Positions 40,401 through 50,604 of a stretch of 64,000 bases of DNA are shown in pieces. This stretch comes from Proteles cristata cristata (taxonomy: Eukaryota > Chordata > Mammalia > Carnivora > Hyaenidae). Location: positions 50,933 through 114,932 of the forward strand of contig JAESUZ010002719.1 of assembly GCA_017311185.1 (NCBI GenBank), given 5' to 3'. Under the pieces are notes generated by a model. It searched no databases. It worked only from the letters and a program-made list of their open reading frames with translations, and was not told the DNA's origin. The position numbers and the translations under genes were made by a program. The number at the start of each line of letters is the position of its first letter. The first letter of the stretch is position 1.

Positions 40401-43400
40401 GAGTTTGAACAACGGTAACTGGACGAGAACAGAACGATGTCAGCAACAAAGGCAGAAATACATTTAGCGCTCGAGCCGCACCCCCCTGGGTGCCAAACGG
40501 GTCCCCACGCACCCAGGGGCCGTGGCCCCATGTCGGCGGCACATGCGTTTGTCAGGCTTTGTGAATGTGGGCTTCTTGAGGCTCAACACGGGGGCGGATT
40601 TCTCGAATCCGCTGTGGCCTTTGGGACGGGGGCGGCAGTGACTTACCAGGTCCAGGCTCCCGGCAGAGGACACGGAGCCCTGTGATTCGCGGCGGCCCAG
40701 GCCTCCGTTGGCGTGCAGGGGCTCTTGAGGGGGGGACACAGTGACTCAGCACCCGACGGCCAGCTGTCCCCACTCTGCGCTCGACCCGGGGCCCGACTTC
40801 CTCGGTCACATCCCCGTCCCCACCCCTTCGGACCAAGCAGACCAGGGACGTGGAGAAGCCTCTTGGAGGCGCCCCCTCAGCGAGACTGTGCTCTCCACTC
40901 TGCTCTTGGCCACGGGGGCCCCCAGACACGCAAGCACACGCTTCTGAGGCGTAGGATTTTCACTTCAACACATGGCTTCTGGGCCAAAACGGGCAGCAGC
41001 AATCTCCCCAGCCCGTCACCGCGTCTGCACCCATGCCCACTGCCTGTCTTACCACTAAGCGCTCAGGGAGCCAAGAGCCCCGCCATCCGCCACCACCAGG
41101 TGGACTCACCCCGACCTCTGGCTAACCTGAGGTCCTGAGCACGGACACACAATGGCCCGTCACGCCGCTGTGCAGGCCGGGCGCCAGGGGAACGCCGTCC
41201 CCGGTCCCACCGCCCTCCTGGCCTGCGGGCCCACCTTCCAGATCCCCAGACGACCAAGTCGGACTTGCCGGGGAGCGCCCCAGCATCAGGGTTTAGAGGC
41301 TGTTCTAGATGATTCTCTAAAGATCTGCCAGGTGCAGGGGCCCCAGACTCCCAGGTTCTCGGGGGCCCCGAGCCCATCTAACAGCCGCTCCTGCCCCTGC
41401 GCGGTCTCTCACTGACTGAATTCTGCAGGTCTGTCCACCCACAGCCCCACCTCCATCCCCGCAGGGTGCGCTGGCCTGAGTGGGGACTGGGCTGGAATGC
41501 ACCCTCACCCCCTCTTGCAAAAGGCACTAAAGCCGCCCTATTTCACCCCAGCTGGCCCGCCCCCCAGAGGGCTACGCGCGCGGACACAGCGCCGCATTCC
41601 GCGCATGCCCCGGACGGGCCCTCCCACACGGCTGGCGGACGCGGCCAGGCCACCCCAGCTGCACGCCACGCACCGTTCGCATGCTCGCCGTGCTCCTTCT
41701 TCTTCTGGGACCGGCCGGTGCTCCTGGTCCTGGACCAAGAGAAGAACGCTCCTTTCCGTTTCTTGTCGCTGTCCTCGTCCCCCAGCTCTTCATTTAGGGA
41801 TCTTCCCGACCTCGATTTTCCACTCAGCTGTCATCAAACGGAGATGTTAACATAGCGTAACATTATTTTAAAAATGTTTTAAAGTTTGAGAGAGAGAATG
41901 TGAGCAGGGGAGAGGCAGAAAGAGAGGGAGACACAGAATCCGAAATAGGCTCCAGGCTCTGAGCTGTCAGCACAGAGCCTGACGTGGGGCTTAAACACCT
42001 CAACCGTGAGATCATGACCTGAGATGAAGTCGGACGCTCAACCGACTGGGCCACCCAGGCGCCCTAGCGTACCATTATTTTAACACGATGTCAAGTGTGA
42101 AAGGAGGCTGGAGAGAGGTGCAGGCGGCCCCGTGGGGCTGATGGGCCGCAGGGGGGCTCCTAGTGGCTGGAGCCCCGCCCCCCGCCCTGGGCAGAGGATG
42201 CGTCCCAGGAGGGCTGGGTCCTGGTGAGAAGAGCCACCCCTGCCCCGCCCTCCCCCCCAGCAGCTCCCATCTGCCGGAAGGACGTGGCGGGCGTGCACGT
42301 GCAGGTACCTTCTTGGGCGTGGACACGCCTGAGTGCTCCGAGCTGACGCTGCCCTTGGAGGCCGGGCTGCTGGGCACCTGCTGCGCGTCGGGGAGCGAGC
42401 GGCCTTCCACCTCGGCCAGGATGCACTCCTGGTACAGCTGGGACTTGAGGAAGCGAGTGTAGCTATCGAACTTCATCAGGTTGAAGATCTGCAGAGTGCA
42501 CGCGTCACGCGTTAGCCTCACAAGCCGCCGGAGCGTGTGGCCCCGGCCTGCCCGCCGTGGCCGCTCCTAGGCCAGCTCAGGCCACGCCGGCCTCTCCTTC
42601 CTCACTCCCGGGCCCCGCGAGTCCCAGCCGCTCACAGGAAGTCGGCACCGGGAGCGGACTCCGGGCATCGACTGTGCTGTCCTGGACAAGCCTCACTTTG
42701 GTAAATAAGAACGAAGCCACGTAAGCAGAAATCTGAAGGAAGTGGGAACTGCCTGGAAACTACTTTCCTCCATCATCTGTCACATCACTCATAGGATTTA
42801 GCTACAGAAATGCTCCCTCAGAAGGGCCACGTGCTCTAAGGGATATTTGTTGCTGTAACAAATAACGGGGCACCCTTTTTATCACATTGATGGCCTAGAA
42901 TGGAAAAGCCGTGGGGCGTGCACACCCGCGGACCCGTGACGTCACACGGAGGCACATGTACGTGTGACCACAGACAGGGCCCACCCGCCCGCATCCACCC
43001 CGTTGGCCCCCCTCCTCTGGCCCTGGTGGCCTGCCGCGAGCACGCTGTCCTGCGGGGAGCGAGCCCTGGCCAGGGGCCCCGTCACCTGGAGCTGCTGCTC
43101 CTTGAACATGTCGGGGTGTGGGGCACTGAGGATGTCATCCGCCAGCTGCGCCTGGCTGTCGATGTTGACGGGGGTGGTGGCCTTGCTGCACAGGAACTTG
43201 CTGAAGATCTCGCGGGCCCTGTAGGAAAGCTGCCAGGACGCAGGGTGAGCGGGCCGCACGGGACACGGGCCTCTTGCGTGCAAGGGTGCCGCTGGGGTCG
43301 CCGTGTTCCGAGCGCCGACGCAGGCCCAGCACGGCGGGTGCACCTTCCTAGGGCCCGGGGGGCACTGCTCGCTTGGGCAAGTACAGGCCAAGCCGGGGGA

Positions 43401-44745
43401 CTTTCCACCCAACACACTCCTCCCTGACTTTTTCCAGCGGGCGCTGCTGCGGCCCAAGGGCCACCAAGAGGCATGCGGTGTGCCGGGCAGATGGGGTCCC
43501 CGCACCGCGGACAGTGGAGCTGCACAAACGCACTCACTCAGGGGACTCTCCTGCCAGGGAACTAAGTCCCCTTCCAACACACGGAGCGGCAGTGCGTCCA
43601 GGGATCAAAGCGTTACGGGCGTTTCTGCAAACCACGTTCAGGCAAAATTAAATGTCATGTATATTAAGAAACTTATGAAAAAGAGGTGTTTTGGGGGCGC
43701 CTGTGTGGCTCAGTCAGTCAAGCGTCCGACTTTGGCTCAGGTTATGATATCGCAGTTCGTGGGTTCGGCCCCGCGTCGGGCTCTGTGCTCACAGCTCAGA
43801 GCCTGGAGCCTGTTTGAGATTCTGTGTCTCCTTCTCTCTCTGCCCCTCCCCTACTCATGCTCTGTCTCTCTCTCTCTCAAAAAGAAAAAAGAAAAAAGAA
43901 AAAGAAGTGTTTTTTAATAACCACGTGAGAACAGAATTCACGTGGGCTTCAGCCTGCCCTGGACTCCAGCCCACGGTGAGACCTTCCCACTTCCCGGGCG
44001 TGAACAAACTCACCTCCTTTTTGTCGTGTGCAGGAACATGATTAAAGTATTCACAGGCCTGCCAGAATAGAATGTTTTCTTCACTGAATTCCTTCCTCAG
44101 GAAATCCTAAGAACAACACCATCAGTGAACCCTCACGCGTGGCCAGCCCGCTACCTGCATCCGGCCCCCTCCCGAGCTGTCGCTCCACCCCTGCCTCCTC
44201 CATCTGTCTGCCTTCCACGGGCACCGGGGGCTCCAGGGCCCTCCCTAGCATCACCGAGGGCCCTGGGTCGCACACCTGAAGCTGCCCACACTTCAGGGAC
44301 CACGCTGCTGTTCACAGCTGTCCCCTCAGGAGCACACACCCTTCCCAGGAGCCGGAGGCTCCGTGCTCCCTGCCACAGGGATGCCCTCCACACGGAGCCC
44401 AGGCTGAGCTGCGCGGAGGCCCCTCCACCTGGAGCACTCGATTGATGAGCAGGTGGGTGGGGGAGACCCCCGCGGGAGGGCTGCTCGGTGACTCTGCTGC
44501 CACCGTCCTTGGGGTGTGGGCCCCAGGTTGTCTTCGAGGAGCCCCGGCAGAGGGCGCAGATGCCCCCCTACTCACCGAGAAGTAGCGAACGCCGAGAGGG
44601 TCCTGCAGAAGGCGCTCAAATGACACGGCCCAGCTGGCGGCCCTCCTCTCGCGCAGGCGCCGGCAGCTCTGGACGCTGGGGAGGCTGGCATTGCTGCTGA
44701 GGCTGTGGTCGCTCGCGCGGTCCTTCAGGTCAGCGCCGGCCAGCT
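25275..44745 (-). CDS. RGS12: RGS12, 3' half (14 coding exons, 5' incomplete)
   Basis: Regulator of G-protein signalling 12: its RGS domain speeds GTP hydrolysis by Gi-class alpha subunits, its GoLoco motif holds Gi-alpha-GDP, and its Ras-binding domains scaffold Ras/Raf/MAPK signalling. The exons join to 2,207 nt (734 residues after the partial first codon). Residues in this fragment: RGS domain about 40-170, Ras-binding domain 1 about 288-361, domain 2 about 362-433, GoLoco about 510-535 with DDQRG, then a Ser/Pro-rich tail ending HHATFV. All splice sites are GT-AG and in phase. The PDZ/PTB exons lie beyond the right edge. The last residues, ATFV, form a class I PDZ ligand; the literature reports that the PDZ domain of RGS12 binds such an end on the alternative 3'-exon form. 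Confidence 0.95.
25475..31609 (-). other. RGS12 last intron, distal part
   Basis: Besides the 12-bp repeat at 30,934-31,062 and two G-runs near 26,010 and 26,530, I see no exon, RNA gene or young mobile element. It is strikingly free of SINEs. Confidence 0.55.
30934..31062 (+). repeat. 12-bp tandem repeat GATGGGGAGGCT
   Basis: About ten copies of GATGGGGAGGCT with variants (GCCT, GCAATGG), in the last RGS12 intron. Confidence 0.9.
31610..32761 (-). other. RGS12: Possible alternative 3' UTR of RGS12 (exon M read-through)
   Basis: If exon M is not spliced, translation stops after ten extra residues at 32,727, and the next AATAAA on the minus strand is at 31,634-31,629. The literature describes RGS12 forms with alternative 3' ends. 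The link to this stretch is my inference. Confidence 0.5.
31629..31634 (-). terminator. RGS12: Candidate proximal RGS12 polyadenylation signal
   Basis: The minus strand reads AGTAATAAACTC. It lies about 1.1 kb after exon M inside the intron to exon N. Confidence 0.5.
32762..33223 (-). CDS. RGS12: RGS12 exon M (GoLoco and Ser/Pro tail)
   Basis: [20 protein letters not shown] continues the GoLoco motif, whose QR pair supplies the arginine that contacts G-alpha-bound nucleotide in the family. A Ser/Pro-rich region follows, ending SAGPPRP. The donor GTACCT joins to exon N. If not spliced, reading continues [11 protein letters not shown] to a TGA at 32,729-32,727, a plausible alternative end. Confidence 0.94.
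33224..34441 (-). other. RGS12 intron between exons L and M
   Basis: About 1.2 kb, no repeat of note; A/T-richer near 33,730-33,850 and 34,380-34,440. Confidence 0.6.
34442..34595 (-). CDS. RGS12: RGS12 exon L (start of GoLoco)
   Basis: [20 protein letters not shown] and onward to [11 protein letters not shown]. Lysine-rich; its last residues begin the GoLoco motif. Acceptor TAATGCAG, donor GTATGT. Confidence 0.95.
34940..35019 (-). CDS. RGS12: RGS12 exon K
   Basis: [20 protein letters not shown] then SRNHSAT. Acceptor ATGTTCAG; a second in-frame CAG lies 9 nt further in, which would drop VST. Donor GTAATT. Confidence 0.92.
35020..36325 (-). other. RGS12 intron between exons J and K
   Basis: G+C-rich in its middle (35,400-35,600). 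Nothing recognisable. Confidence 0.55.
36326..36422 (-). CDS. RGS12: RGS12 exon J (end of Ras-binding domain 2)
   Basis: [20 protein letters not shown] then [12 protein letters not shown]. Acceptor GCTTCTAG, donor GTAAGT; phase 1 at its end. Confidence 0.95.
36423..37927 (-). other. RGS12 intron between exons I and J
   Basis: No repeat or exon recognised. Confidence 0.55.
37928..38054 (-). CDS. RGS12: RGS12 exon I (Ras-binding domain 2)
   Basis: [20 protein letters not shown] and onward to [12 protein letters not shown]. Acceptor CCAACTAG, donor GTGAGT; phase 0 at its end. Confidence 0.95.
38467..38540 (-). CDS. RGS12: RGS12 exon H (end of Ras-binding domain 1)
   Basis: [20 protein letters not shown] then RTLF, plus two bases. 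Acceptor CTTGCACAG, donor GTATGA. Confidence 0.95.
38702..38896 (-). CDS. RGS12: RGS12 exon G (Ras-binding domain 1)
   Basis: 65 codons, [20 protein letters not shown] and onward to [10 protein letters not shown]. The ubiquitin-like Ras-binding fold starts at [12 protein letters not shown]. Acceptor GCTCCCCAG, donor GTAGGG; phase 0/0. Confidence 0.95.
38897..40646 (-). other. RGS12 intron between exons F and G
   Basis: No exon or clear repeat seen. The long plus-strand frame spanning 38,085-39,362 is antisense to real exons. Confidence 0.55.
40647..40723 (-). CDS. RGS12: RGS12 exon F (Ser-rich linker)
   Basis: 26 codons including the split one: [20 protein letters not shown] then AGSLDL. 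The acceptor is CCCCTCAAG, which has A at -3, unusual; an AG two bases further would break the frame. Donor GTAAGT. Confidence 0.92.
40724..41673 (-). other. RGS12 intron between exons E and F
   Basis: No repeat or exon recognised. Confidence 0.55.
41674..41827 (-). CDS. RGS12: RGS12 exon E (basic linker)
   Basis: [20 protein letters not shown], then [20 protein letters not shown] and [11 protein letters not shown]: a strongly basic linker. Acceptor GATGACAG, donor GTGCGT; phase 1 at its end. A SINE sits only 43 bp from its 5' edge. Confidence 0.95.
41871..42065 (-). mobile_element. Felid SINE next to RGS12 exon E
   Basis: Minus-strand SINE flanked by a 17-bp target duplication AGCGTAACATTATTTTA (41,854-41,870 and 42,066-42,082, one mismatch). 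It is in the same orientation as the gene and only 43 bp before the exon E acceptor. Confidence 0.92.
42309..42488 (-). CDS. RGS12: RGS12 exon D (end of RGS domain)
   Basis: 60 codons, [20 protein letters not shown] and onward to SGVSTPKK. It closes the RGS domain (SYTRFLKS helix) and begins a Ser-rich linker. Acceptor CTCTGCAG, donor GTACCT. Confidence 0.96.
43086..43229 (-). CDS. RGS12: RGS12 exon C (RGS domain)
   Basis: 48 codons, [20 protein letters not shown] and onward to DMFKEQQLQ, with the conserved NID segment of the RGS fold. Acceptor CTGGCAG, donor GTGACG; phase 0/0. Confidence 0.96.
43693..43899 (+). mobile_element. Felid SINE in RGS12 intron
   Basis: Starts GGGGCGCCTGTGTGGCTCAG and ends in an A-rich tail with AAAAG units. 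A target duplication of about 15 bp (AAAAAGAGGTGTTTT) flanks it with one or two mismatches. Antisense to RGS12. Confidence 0.92.
44014..44106 (-). CDS. RGS12: RGS12 exon B (RGS domain)
   Basis: 31 codons, [20 protein letters not shown] then [11 protein letters not shown]. The SEENI-FW stretch contacts the G-alpha switch regions in the family. Acceptor GTTCTTAG, donor GTGAGT; phase 0/0. Confidence 0.96.
44576..44745 (-). CDS. RGS12: RGS12 exon A (start of RGS domain)
   Basis: Acceptor CCCGCAG; after two bases of a split codon it reads [20 protein letters not shown] and onward to [20 protein letters not shown], the first helices of the RGS domain. Donor GTGAGT. The phase shows that at least one coding exon lies upstream (to the right); I did not find it in the window. 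Confidence 0.95.
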
Positions 44746-46446
44746 CTGCGGGACCAGCACAGACCCACCTGCACATGTGTCCCCCACGCCGCCTGGCGGC
44801 GCCCAGCCCGGCCTCGCGGGTCCCCCCCATGCCTCTTCTCTAAAACACACAGTCAGTCAACGCAAGGCACCGAACACCCACAGTGTGCCCAGCGCTGGCC
44901 TGCGGACAGGGCACAGGGCAGGGAACACGACGAACCGGGTCCTCACACGGCCACACGCGCACGGAGCTGACGCCGCAGACATGCCAGGGCCCCCAGGTGA
45001 CTCGGCCGGTGAGTTCGGGAGGTGCGGGGTCACCGTGGGGTGAGGGCCAGGGGGGCTCTGCGACCCGAGGGGACGTGTGCCCCATCCTGCAGGGTGCCAG
45101 CCCCCATGCAGAACGCCCTGGGACTGGGTAACACACCTGTTGTGGGGACAGCTGACGGGAGCCGGCCCGGAAAACGCCGCGGCTCCTGAGTGTCCACGTT
45201 CCCTCGTGTTTTGCACAAACTCCTGAATAATCGGCTCCCTTCACAAAGGGAAGGGAGTGCCTGGGGCGCCCCACCCACTGCCTCCCGGGCCACACGGCCA
45301 TGGCCACACGGCAGGCCTGGCTGGCGAAACCCGAGGGGGAGGGCGCAGGCTGGCCGGGAGCAGGGCCGACACACGTCCCACCGTGGGCGATGTGTCCCCT
45401 CTGCATGGACGGCTCGCCCCGCTGTCCCACACGGGGCTGTTCCCGCCCCCGCTCCCAGCACTGAGGACACCGAAGGCTGCGCCACAGCCCGCGGGCCCCA
45501 CGTGACACGGGTCGGGAGGCTCCCGGGTGCGAGGCCTGGGGGAGCCTGATGAAACGGGGCTCGTACGCGGCACCCTGTGCCCCTTCACCCGTGCGGCTGC
45601 GCCAGGCAGGCCCTCCGCGCTGGTGGCGGGAGGGGCCCAGGGGACAGGCCCATCGGCTCCGGCTCCAGGCCACCCACTGGAAATGTACCTCGTTTGTGCC
45701 AAGGGGCTGGACGTGGGGGACGCAAGGGCCGGCGAGGCAGCGGGAAGCCGCCCTGTTCTGATGCCCGCCCATGGCTGTGCGCAGAGCAGTGGGCACAGGC
45801 CGGGCCGTGGCCACCACAACACAACCAGAGCCCAGACGACCTCGAGGAGGCCACGGCACACCACCCCCCACCTCCTGCCCGGGGGGTGGACAGGACTCAT
45901 TCAGCGCCGAAGAAGCGTTTAGATGGGAAAAGAAAAGAAAGAAAGAAAGTCAGAGAGTAAGAAGTTAAACTGCAATAGAAAACACGTCAACAACAGAGAA
46001 AGTCGGCTGGGAAGCTTCTCTGAGGCTCCGTAGAGCGGTGCGTGGCACGTGTGACATGGAGCCTCGTGGTAGCCCACGCACTGCTCACCGAGGACCGAGG
46101 GAGGCCCGGAGCTCGTGGGGACACGTGAGGCCCGCCCCGCAGCGCGTGTGCATGGCAGCGACACACTCAGCACGGGGCCAGCGGTCCTGGCGAGGCCCCC
46201 AGAGCGCTTGGTGACTCCGCCATCCCGGGCACGGGGCTGCCTGGCATCGCCCTGGTAGCCAGTCCTGTGTGCAGAAGCCGCCCCAGCAGAGACCTGGCCG
46301 CTCCACACTCACACGGTGCGGGCACGCGCAGGCTCCCGCGCCCTGAGCCGTGTCAGGTGGCGGCAGTGGGGAAGGCGCGTCCCACCGGTGGCAACTCTCC
46401 CCAACCACCACCTGCCGGACGTGTCTGTTAGAACAGGACACGCTGA
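44746..46446. other. RGS12 upstream intron, first part
   Basis: No exon recognised. An L2/MIR-like piece near 44,846-44,950 (AGTCAACGCAAGGCACCGAAC, CAGTGTGCCCAGCGCTGG) is the only repeat I can suggest. The next coding exon of RGS12 should lie further right. Confidence 0.5.
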
Positions 46447-46600
46447 GGGGCGCCGGGGGGGCGCGTCGCCTCCTGATTTCCTCACTGTTGTGAGATCGAG
46501 CCCCGCGTCGGGCTCTGTGCAGAGCCTGGATCCTGCCTGGGGTTCGGTCTCCCCCTCTCCGCCCCCACCCCCACACCCTGGCTGTGAAAAAAAACAAAAC
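46447..46600 (+). mobile_element. Degenerate SINE fragment
   Basis: Contains GAGATCGAGCCCCGCGTCGG and GGCTCTGTGCAGAGCCTGGA, but the head is scrambled. Ends with an A-rich run. Confidence 0.75.
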
Positions 46601-47039
46601 TGAACCAGTTGAGCTGAGTGTAAAGGTTCACATGGAAAACTAAACGTGAGATGCTGGGAAAACAAACTGAAGCAAAGCCAGGTGGTGGGGCCAGCACCCC
46701 CCCGGCCCTCTCCCCCTCTTCACCCCCTTCCCGGTACCCCCTGCCCCCTCCCCACCGGCGCCCCACGGCTCGTTCTGGGATGACTGGAAAACCACCTGAA
46801 AAACACTCAAGTGGGCTCCCTTCCGGCACCGAAATAAACCTCACCCGCACCCAGGGGTCACACGTAGGAAAACCGAACTGGAGAAACTGGACGAGAAGAC
46901 GGGAGCCCGCAGGGGCGAGGGACAGGACGAGCCACGCGCCCCACAAAAGCCGCCGTGTGGGACAGCAGCGGGCAGTGCCCGCGGGGCGGGCGGCGACGGA
47001 GGTGAGGGGTCAAAGGGACCCAGCGTCCAGTCACACAGC

Positions 47040-47275
47040 CTCGGGGCGCGCGCACAGCCGTGGGGCCGCGCACACCGCTGTGGGGACGCGCACAGCCGTG
47101 GGGACGCGCACGGCTCGGGGCCGCGCACAGCCGTGGGGCCGCGCACAGCCGTGGGGCCGCGCACAGCCGTGGGGCCGCGCACAGCCGTGGGGCCGCGCAC
47201 AGCCGTGGGGACGCGCACGCGCGCGCGCAGCCGTGGGGCCGCGCACAGCCGTGGGACGCGCACGGCTCGGCGGTG
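47040..47275 (+). repeat. 18-bp CpG-rich tandem repeat
   Basis: About twelve units of GCGCACAGCCGTGGGGCC with variants (GGACGCGCAC, and a GCGCGCGCG insertion). Very high CpG; open in several frames on both strands, which explains several long but meaningless frames. Confidence 0.92.
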
Positions 47276-47703
47276 TTCCCAGCGCGGCGCTGGGGCCCTG
47301 ACGGCCGAAGGGAGCGGCCCTCGGGGCTCCCGGCCCGGGAACAGCGAGCCGGGGCCGCACGCGGTGGCCGTGCCGCGGCCTGCGCATTGTACGCCTTCAA
47401 CTAACATAGTGTCGAGTGTCCACTGCACCTCGGTAAGAAGTGAGAATGAAATAAACACCATAAACGGAGTCCAAAGGCAAAGTGTGGGGGCACACGTGGC
47501 CCGTCACAGACAGAGGGCCGGTCCCCTCCCGCCAAGGGCACCTGCACAGCAGCGCGGGCCGTCACGTCACCCCTGCGCTTCGCGTGGGTTTCACCTTCGG
47601 GCATCCTGTTCTAACTGACGCGCGTCTGAGGCACTTTCCCGCTGTACTTTACGTTCATAGAGGAGGTGATTCTCACAAAATGAAGTAATTTTTAAAGCAG
47701 TCT

Positions 47704-47910
47704 AGGGGCGCCCGGGTGGCCCTGACCGTTGAGCACCCGATTCGGCTCAGGTCATGATCTCACGGTTCGTGGGTTCCAGCCCCACGTCGGGCTCTGTGCT
47801 GACAGCTCGGAGCCTGGAGCTGCTTCGGATTCTGTGTCTCCCTCTCTCTCTGACCCTCCCCTGCTCACACTGTCTCTCAAAAAAAAATAAACATTAAAAA
47901 TTTTTAAAAA
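47704..47910 (+). mobile_element. Felid SINE, first of three in a row
   Basis: Head GGGGCGCCCGGGTGGCCCTG, body with GGCTCTGTGCTGACAGCTCGG, then TCTCAAAAAAAAATAAAC tail. Older-type body (no extra TGCCAGC). Confidence 0.92.
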
Positions 47911-47912
47911 TA

Positions 47913-48150
47913 GGGGCGCCTGGGTGGCTTAGTCAGTTGAGCGTCCGACTTTCACTTAGGTCATGATCTCGCGGTTCGTGGGTTCGAGCCCCGCATCGGG
48001 CTCTGTGCTGACTGCCAGCTCAGAGCCTGGAGCCTGTTTCAGTCTGTGACTCCCCCCCTCTCTCTCTGACCTTCCCCCTGCTCACGCTCTCTCTCTCTCT
48101 CTCTCCTAGAAATAAATAAAACATTAAATTTAAAAATTTTTTTAAAAAAT
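47913..48150 (+). mobile_element. Felid SINE, younger-type, second of three
   Basis: Head GGGGCGCCTGGGTGGCTTAG, body GTGCTGACTGCCAGCTCAGA, and tail TCCTAGAAATAAATAAAACA. It abuts the previous copy's tail. Confidence 0.93.
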
Positions 48151-48164
48151 AAAACACTGTTAAT

Positions 48165-48350
48165 GGGGCACCCATGTGGCCCAGTCAGTTAAGTGTCCGA
48201 ATCTTGATTTCAGCTCAGGTCTTGACCCCAGGAGTGTGGGGTCCAGCCCTGCAACGGGTCCTGTGCTGAGGGCGGAGTCTGCTTAAGATTCTCTCTGCCC
48301 CTCTCCCCTGCTCATGCTCTCTCCCTCTCTAAAAAATAAATTTAAAAACA
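48165..48350 (+). mobile_element. Older carnivore SINE, third of three
   Basis: Head GGGGCACCCATGTGGCCCAG, diverged body (GTGTGGGGTCCAGCCCTGC), tail TAAAAAATAAATTTAAAAAC. More like the shared carnivore SINEC type. Confidence 0.85.
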
Positions 48351-48429
48351 TCAGTCTGTTACGTACAAGCACCACAACATCCCCTCTCCAGCTTGTTTTC
48401 CTTGAGGCAATAAAAGTTGAACCGAGAAC

Positions 48430-48640
48430 TGAGGAGTGGACAGAGGTACTTGGCCTCAGGGGAGCTGGAAAAGCCTTCCATGAGAGGCCAGATGTGCAAA
48501 GGCCCTGGGGCAGAAGAGGCACGGCTCACAGCCCCACAGCTTGTGTGTCTGGGCTTAGAGGGAAACGTGGGAGGGCCAGGAGAGGTGACAAGGCCACGGA
48601 GTGTGGATTGTACCCTGGGGTCAGTGAAAAACAAGGGAAG
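48430..48640. repeat. Old interspersed repeat, family not named
   Basis: Contains GTGCAAAGGCCCTGGGGCAGA and resembles segments near 3,480-3,700 and 13,230-13,450. Family not identified. Confidence 0.35.
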
Positions 48641-49740
48641 GTCAAGAGGTCACTTTCCTCCTTCACAGGTCCGTCCGCCCTGAGCTCTGTCCCCGGGAGG
48701 ATGCAGGTGGACGGGCCGTGAGGACAGGGCGGCAAAGACGAAGGCCCAGCTGCAAACTGCGACGGAGCCGCTGACCCCCCATCAAAGGCGTTGGCGCTTC
48801 TGTTTCTCAAAGAAACGGGTGTCTGGGTTCCCACCATGCCAGCAGCAGAGGGATCCGGAACCCCTGCCCTCCTCGCCCCACCCCCCCAAGGGCTGCAGGG
48901 AGGATGGACGCCTGTCGCCGCAGCCTGGGCTGCGGGCTGAGCGCGAGGGTGAACGAGTGAAGGACATTGCTGAACGGACGGAGTGACAGAGGACCCGTAT
49001 GTTGAATAAACTCATTTTTATGAGACCTGGCAAGTACTAATTTTTTTAAAGGCTCACAGATCAACACCTGACCTTTTCAACGTCTAGTGGAGAAAGAAGC
49101 TTTAAAGGAAGAAAGTCCTGACGCCCCGCCAGCCGCGTGCCCTGCCGTGCCCGAGGGGCTGGGCCGCTGCCCCCGCACGCCTCGGGGCTGCTGGCAGGGA
49201 CCGTCCCCCGAGGGACAGGCCGGGCAGAGTCCCCGTGGGGGAAGGCCCATCTGCGCGGCCCCGGGCCGGCTCCCCAAGGTGGGGAAACCGGAGCCAAGCG
49301 CTGGCCGCACGGAGCACATCAGTGGGAACAGGAGGCCTCCCAGCAGCCCAGGAGGCGGGCCGGCGCCCCGGAGCGCGGCCAGGCCGGGTGCTGCAGGCCC
49401 CCGCCTTCCACGCGTCCTCACCGCAGCCCCCCCCTCGGCATCCACCGTCACGCTAGGACTCTCCCAACCCCATCTCCAAACCGTGCTGGGATTGTTCTCC
49501 GCGCATGGGAAGTGGCGCGTCCTGCAAGCAGCGACCTTGAGAGCGCGACCAACTCCAAGGCCACACAGGGGGCGGCGCTGCCCGGGGCTCCCTCCAGTCT
49601 AACCAAAGGACAACGCGGTCCCCGGAGGGCGCCCCACCCCTGGTCAGTGTCACGCTGGGCAGCAGTTCCTGGCTCTTGCTTTGTTTTCTTTTGTTTCCCT
49701 CTGCCAGCTGACCAGTTTGGAGAGAAAACATTAGAAAAAG
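48641..49740. other. RGS12 intron sequence with a CpG-rich block
   Basis: 48,880-49,460 is CpG-rich. No exon recognised and no promoter element I can defend. Confidence 0.45.
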
Positions 49741-49953
49741 ATTTTTTTTTACTGTTTTATTTATTTCTGAGAGAGAGAGAGAGACAGCGTGAGCAGGGGA
49801 GGGGCAGAGAGAGAGGGAGACACAGAATCCGAAGCAGCTCCAGGCTCCGAGCTGTCAGCACAGAGCCCGACGCGGGGCTCGAACCCATGAACCGTGAGAA
49901 CATGAGCTGAGCTGAAGTCAGACACTCAACTGACTGAGCCACCCAGACGCTAC
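49741..49953 (-). mobile_element. Felid SINE
   Basis: Reads, on plus, T-rich tail, TGAGCAGGGGAGGGGCAGAG, CGACGCGGGGCTCGAACCCA and ACTGAGCCACCCAGACGC. Older-type body. Confidence 0.92.
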
Positions 49954-50604
49954 AGAGAGGAAGCATTTTTGAAAGTCCGTTTCAGATTTTCTAAAACCTG
50001 GAGAAGCCACCGCCATGCTGGGGGGACAGACCTACCCCAGGTCATGGCGCGGTCAAGGATGCCTTCGCGTCCGAGTTTCACAGCCAACTCAGCCACCCGC
50101 GCCCAGCGTGCCATCGCACCAGAACGTCCCGGCCAAACCCTAACACCGCATGCCTTAGGTAAGGACCTCGCAGGTGCAGGTCCGGGTGCGGGGCTCACTG
50201 CCCCCCGCGACTCGGCCCCCTCGGCAGACATACCTGAAGGCCGTACCAGCCAGCCAGCCCCCGACAAGCATGCCAAGGCGCACAGACCATGGGGGACTTT
50301 ACCTGGGTACAGCCGGTAAGAGCCACTGTGATGCCACTTAACCAAATACTTCCAACCATTCACCGCAAACCACCCCTCCGAATCCATACCAGGGTCAGGC
50401 GGCACGGCCCCCGGGGCCCAGGGCAAAGGCTCGGGCCACACACAGGGACATGGCTCCGGGCTCACGCTCCCCCAGGAGGCCGGTTCCCACAGTCCCCGGC
50501 GACCCCAGGCCGCGGGCGGCAGGCCCACGGGGGCGCCTCTCCCCCTCCAGGCTCGCGCAGAGGAAACCAATAGTGTCCTGGCACAAAGCAGCCCGAAGAC
50601 GCAT

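Noticed and set aside
44840..45871. Candidate upstream RGS12 exon
   Set aside because: A 343-codon minus frame, but it matches nothing known from RGS12 and is full of unlikely Cys/Trp runs; no supported splice junction to exon A.
46651..47618. Repeat-encoded frames on both strands
   Set aside because: They are generated by the 18-bp CpG-rich array.
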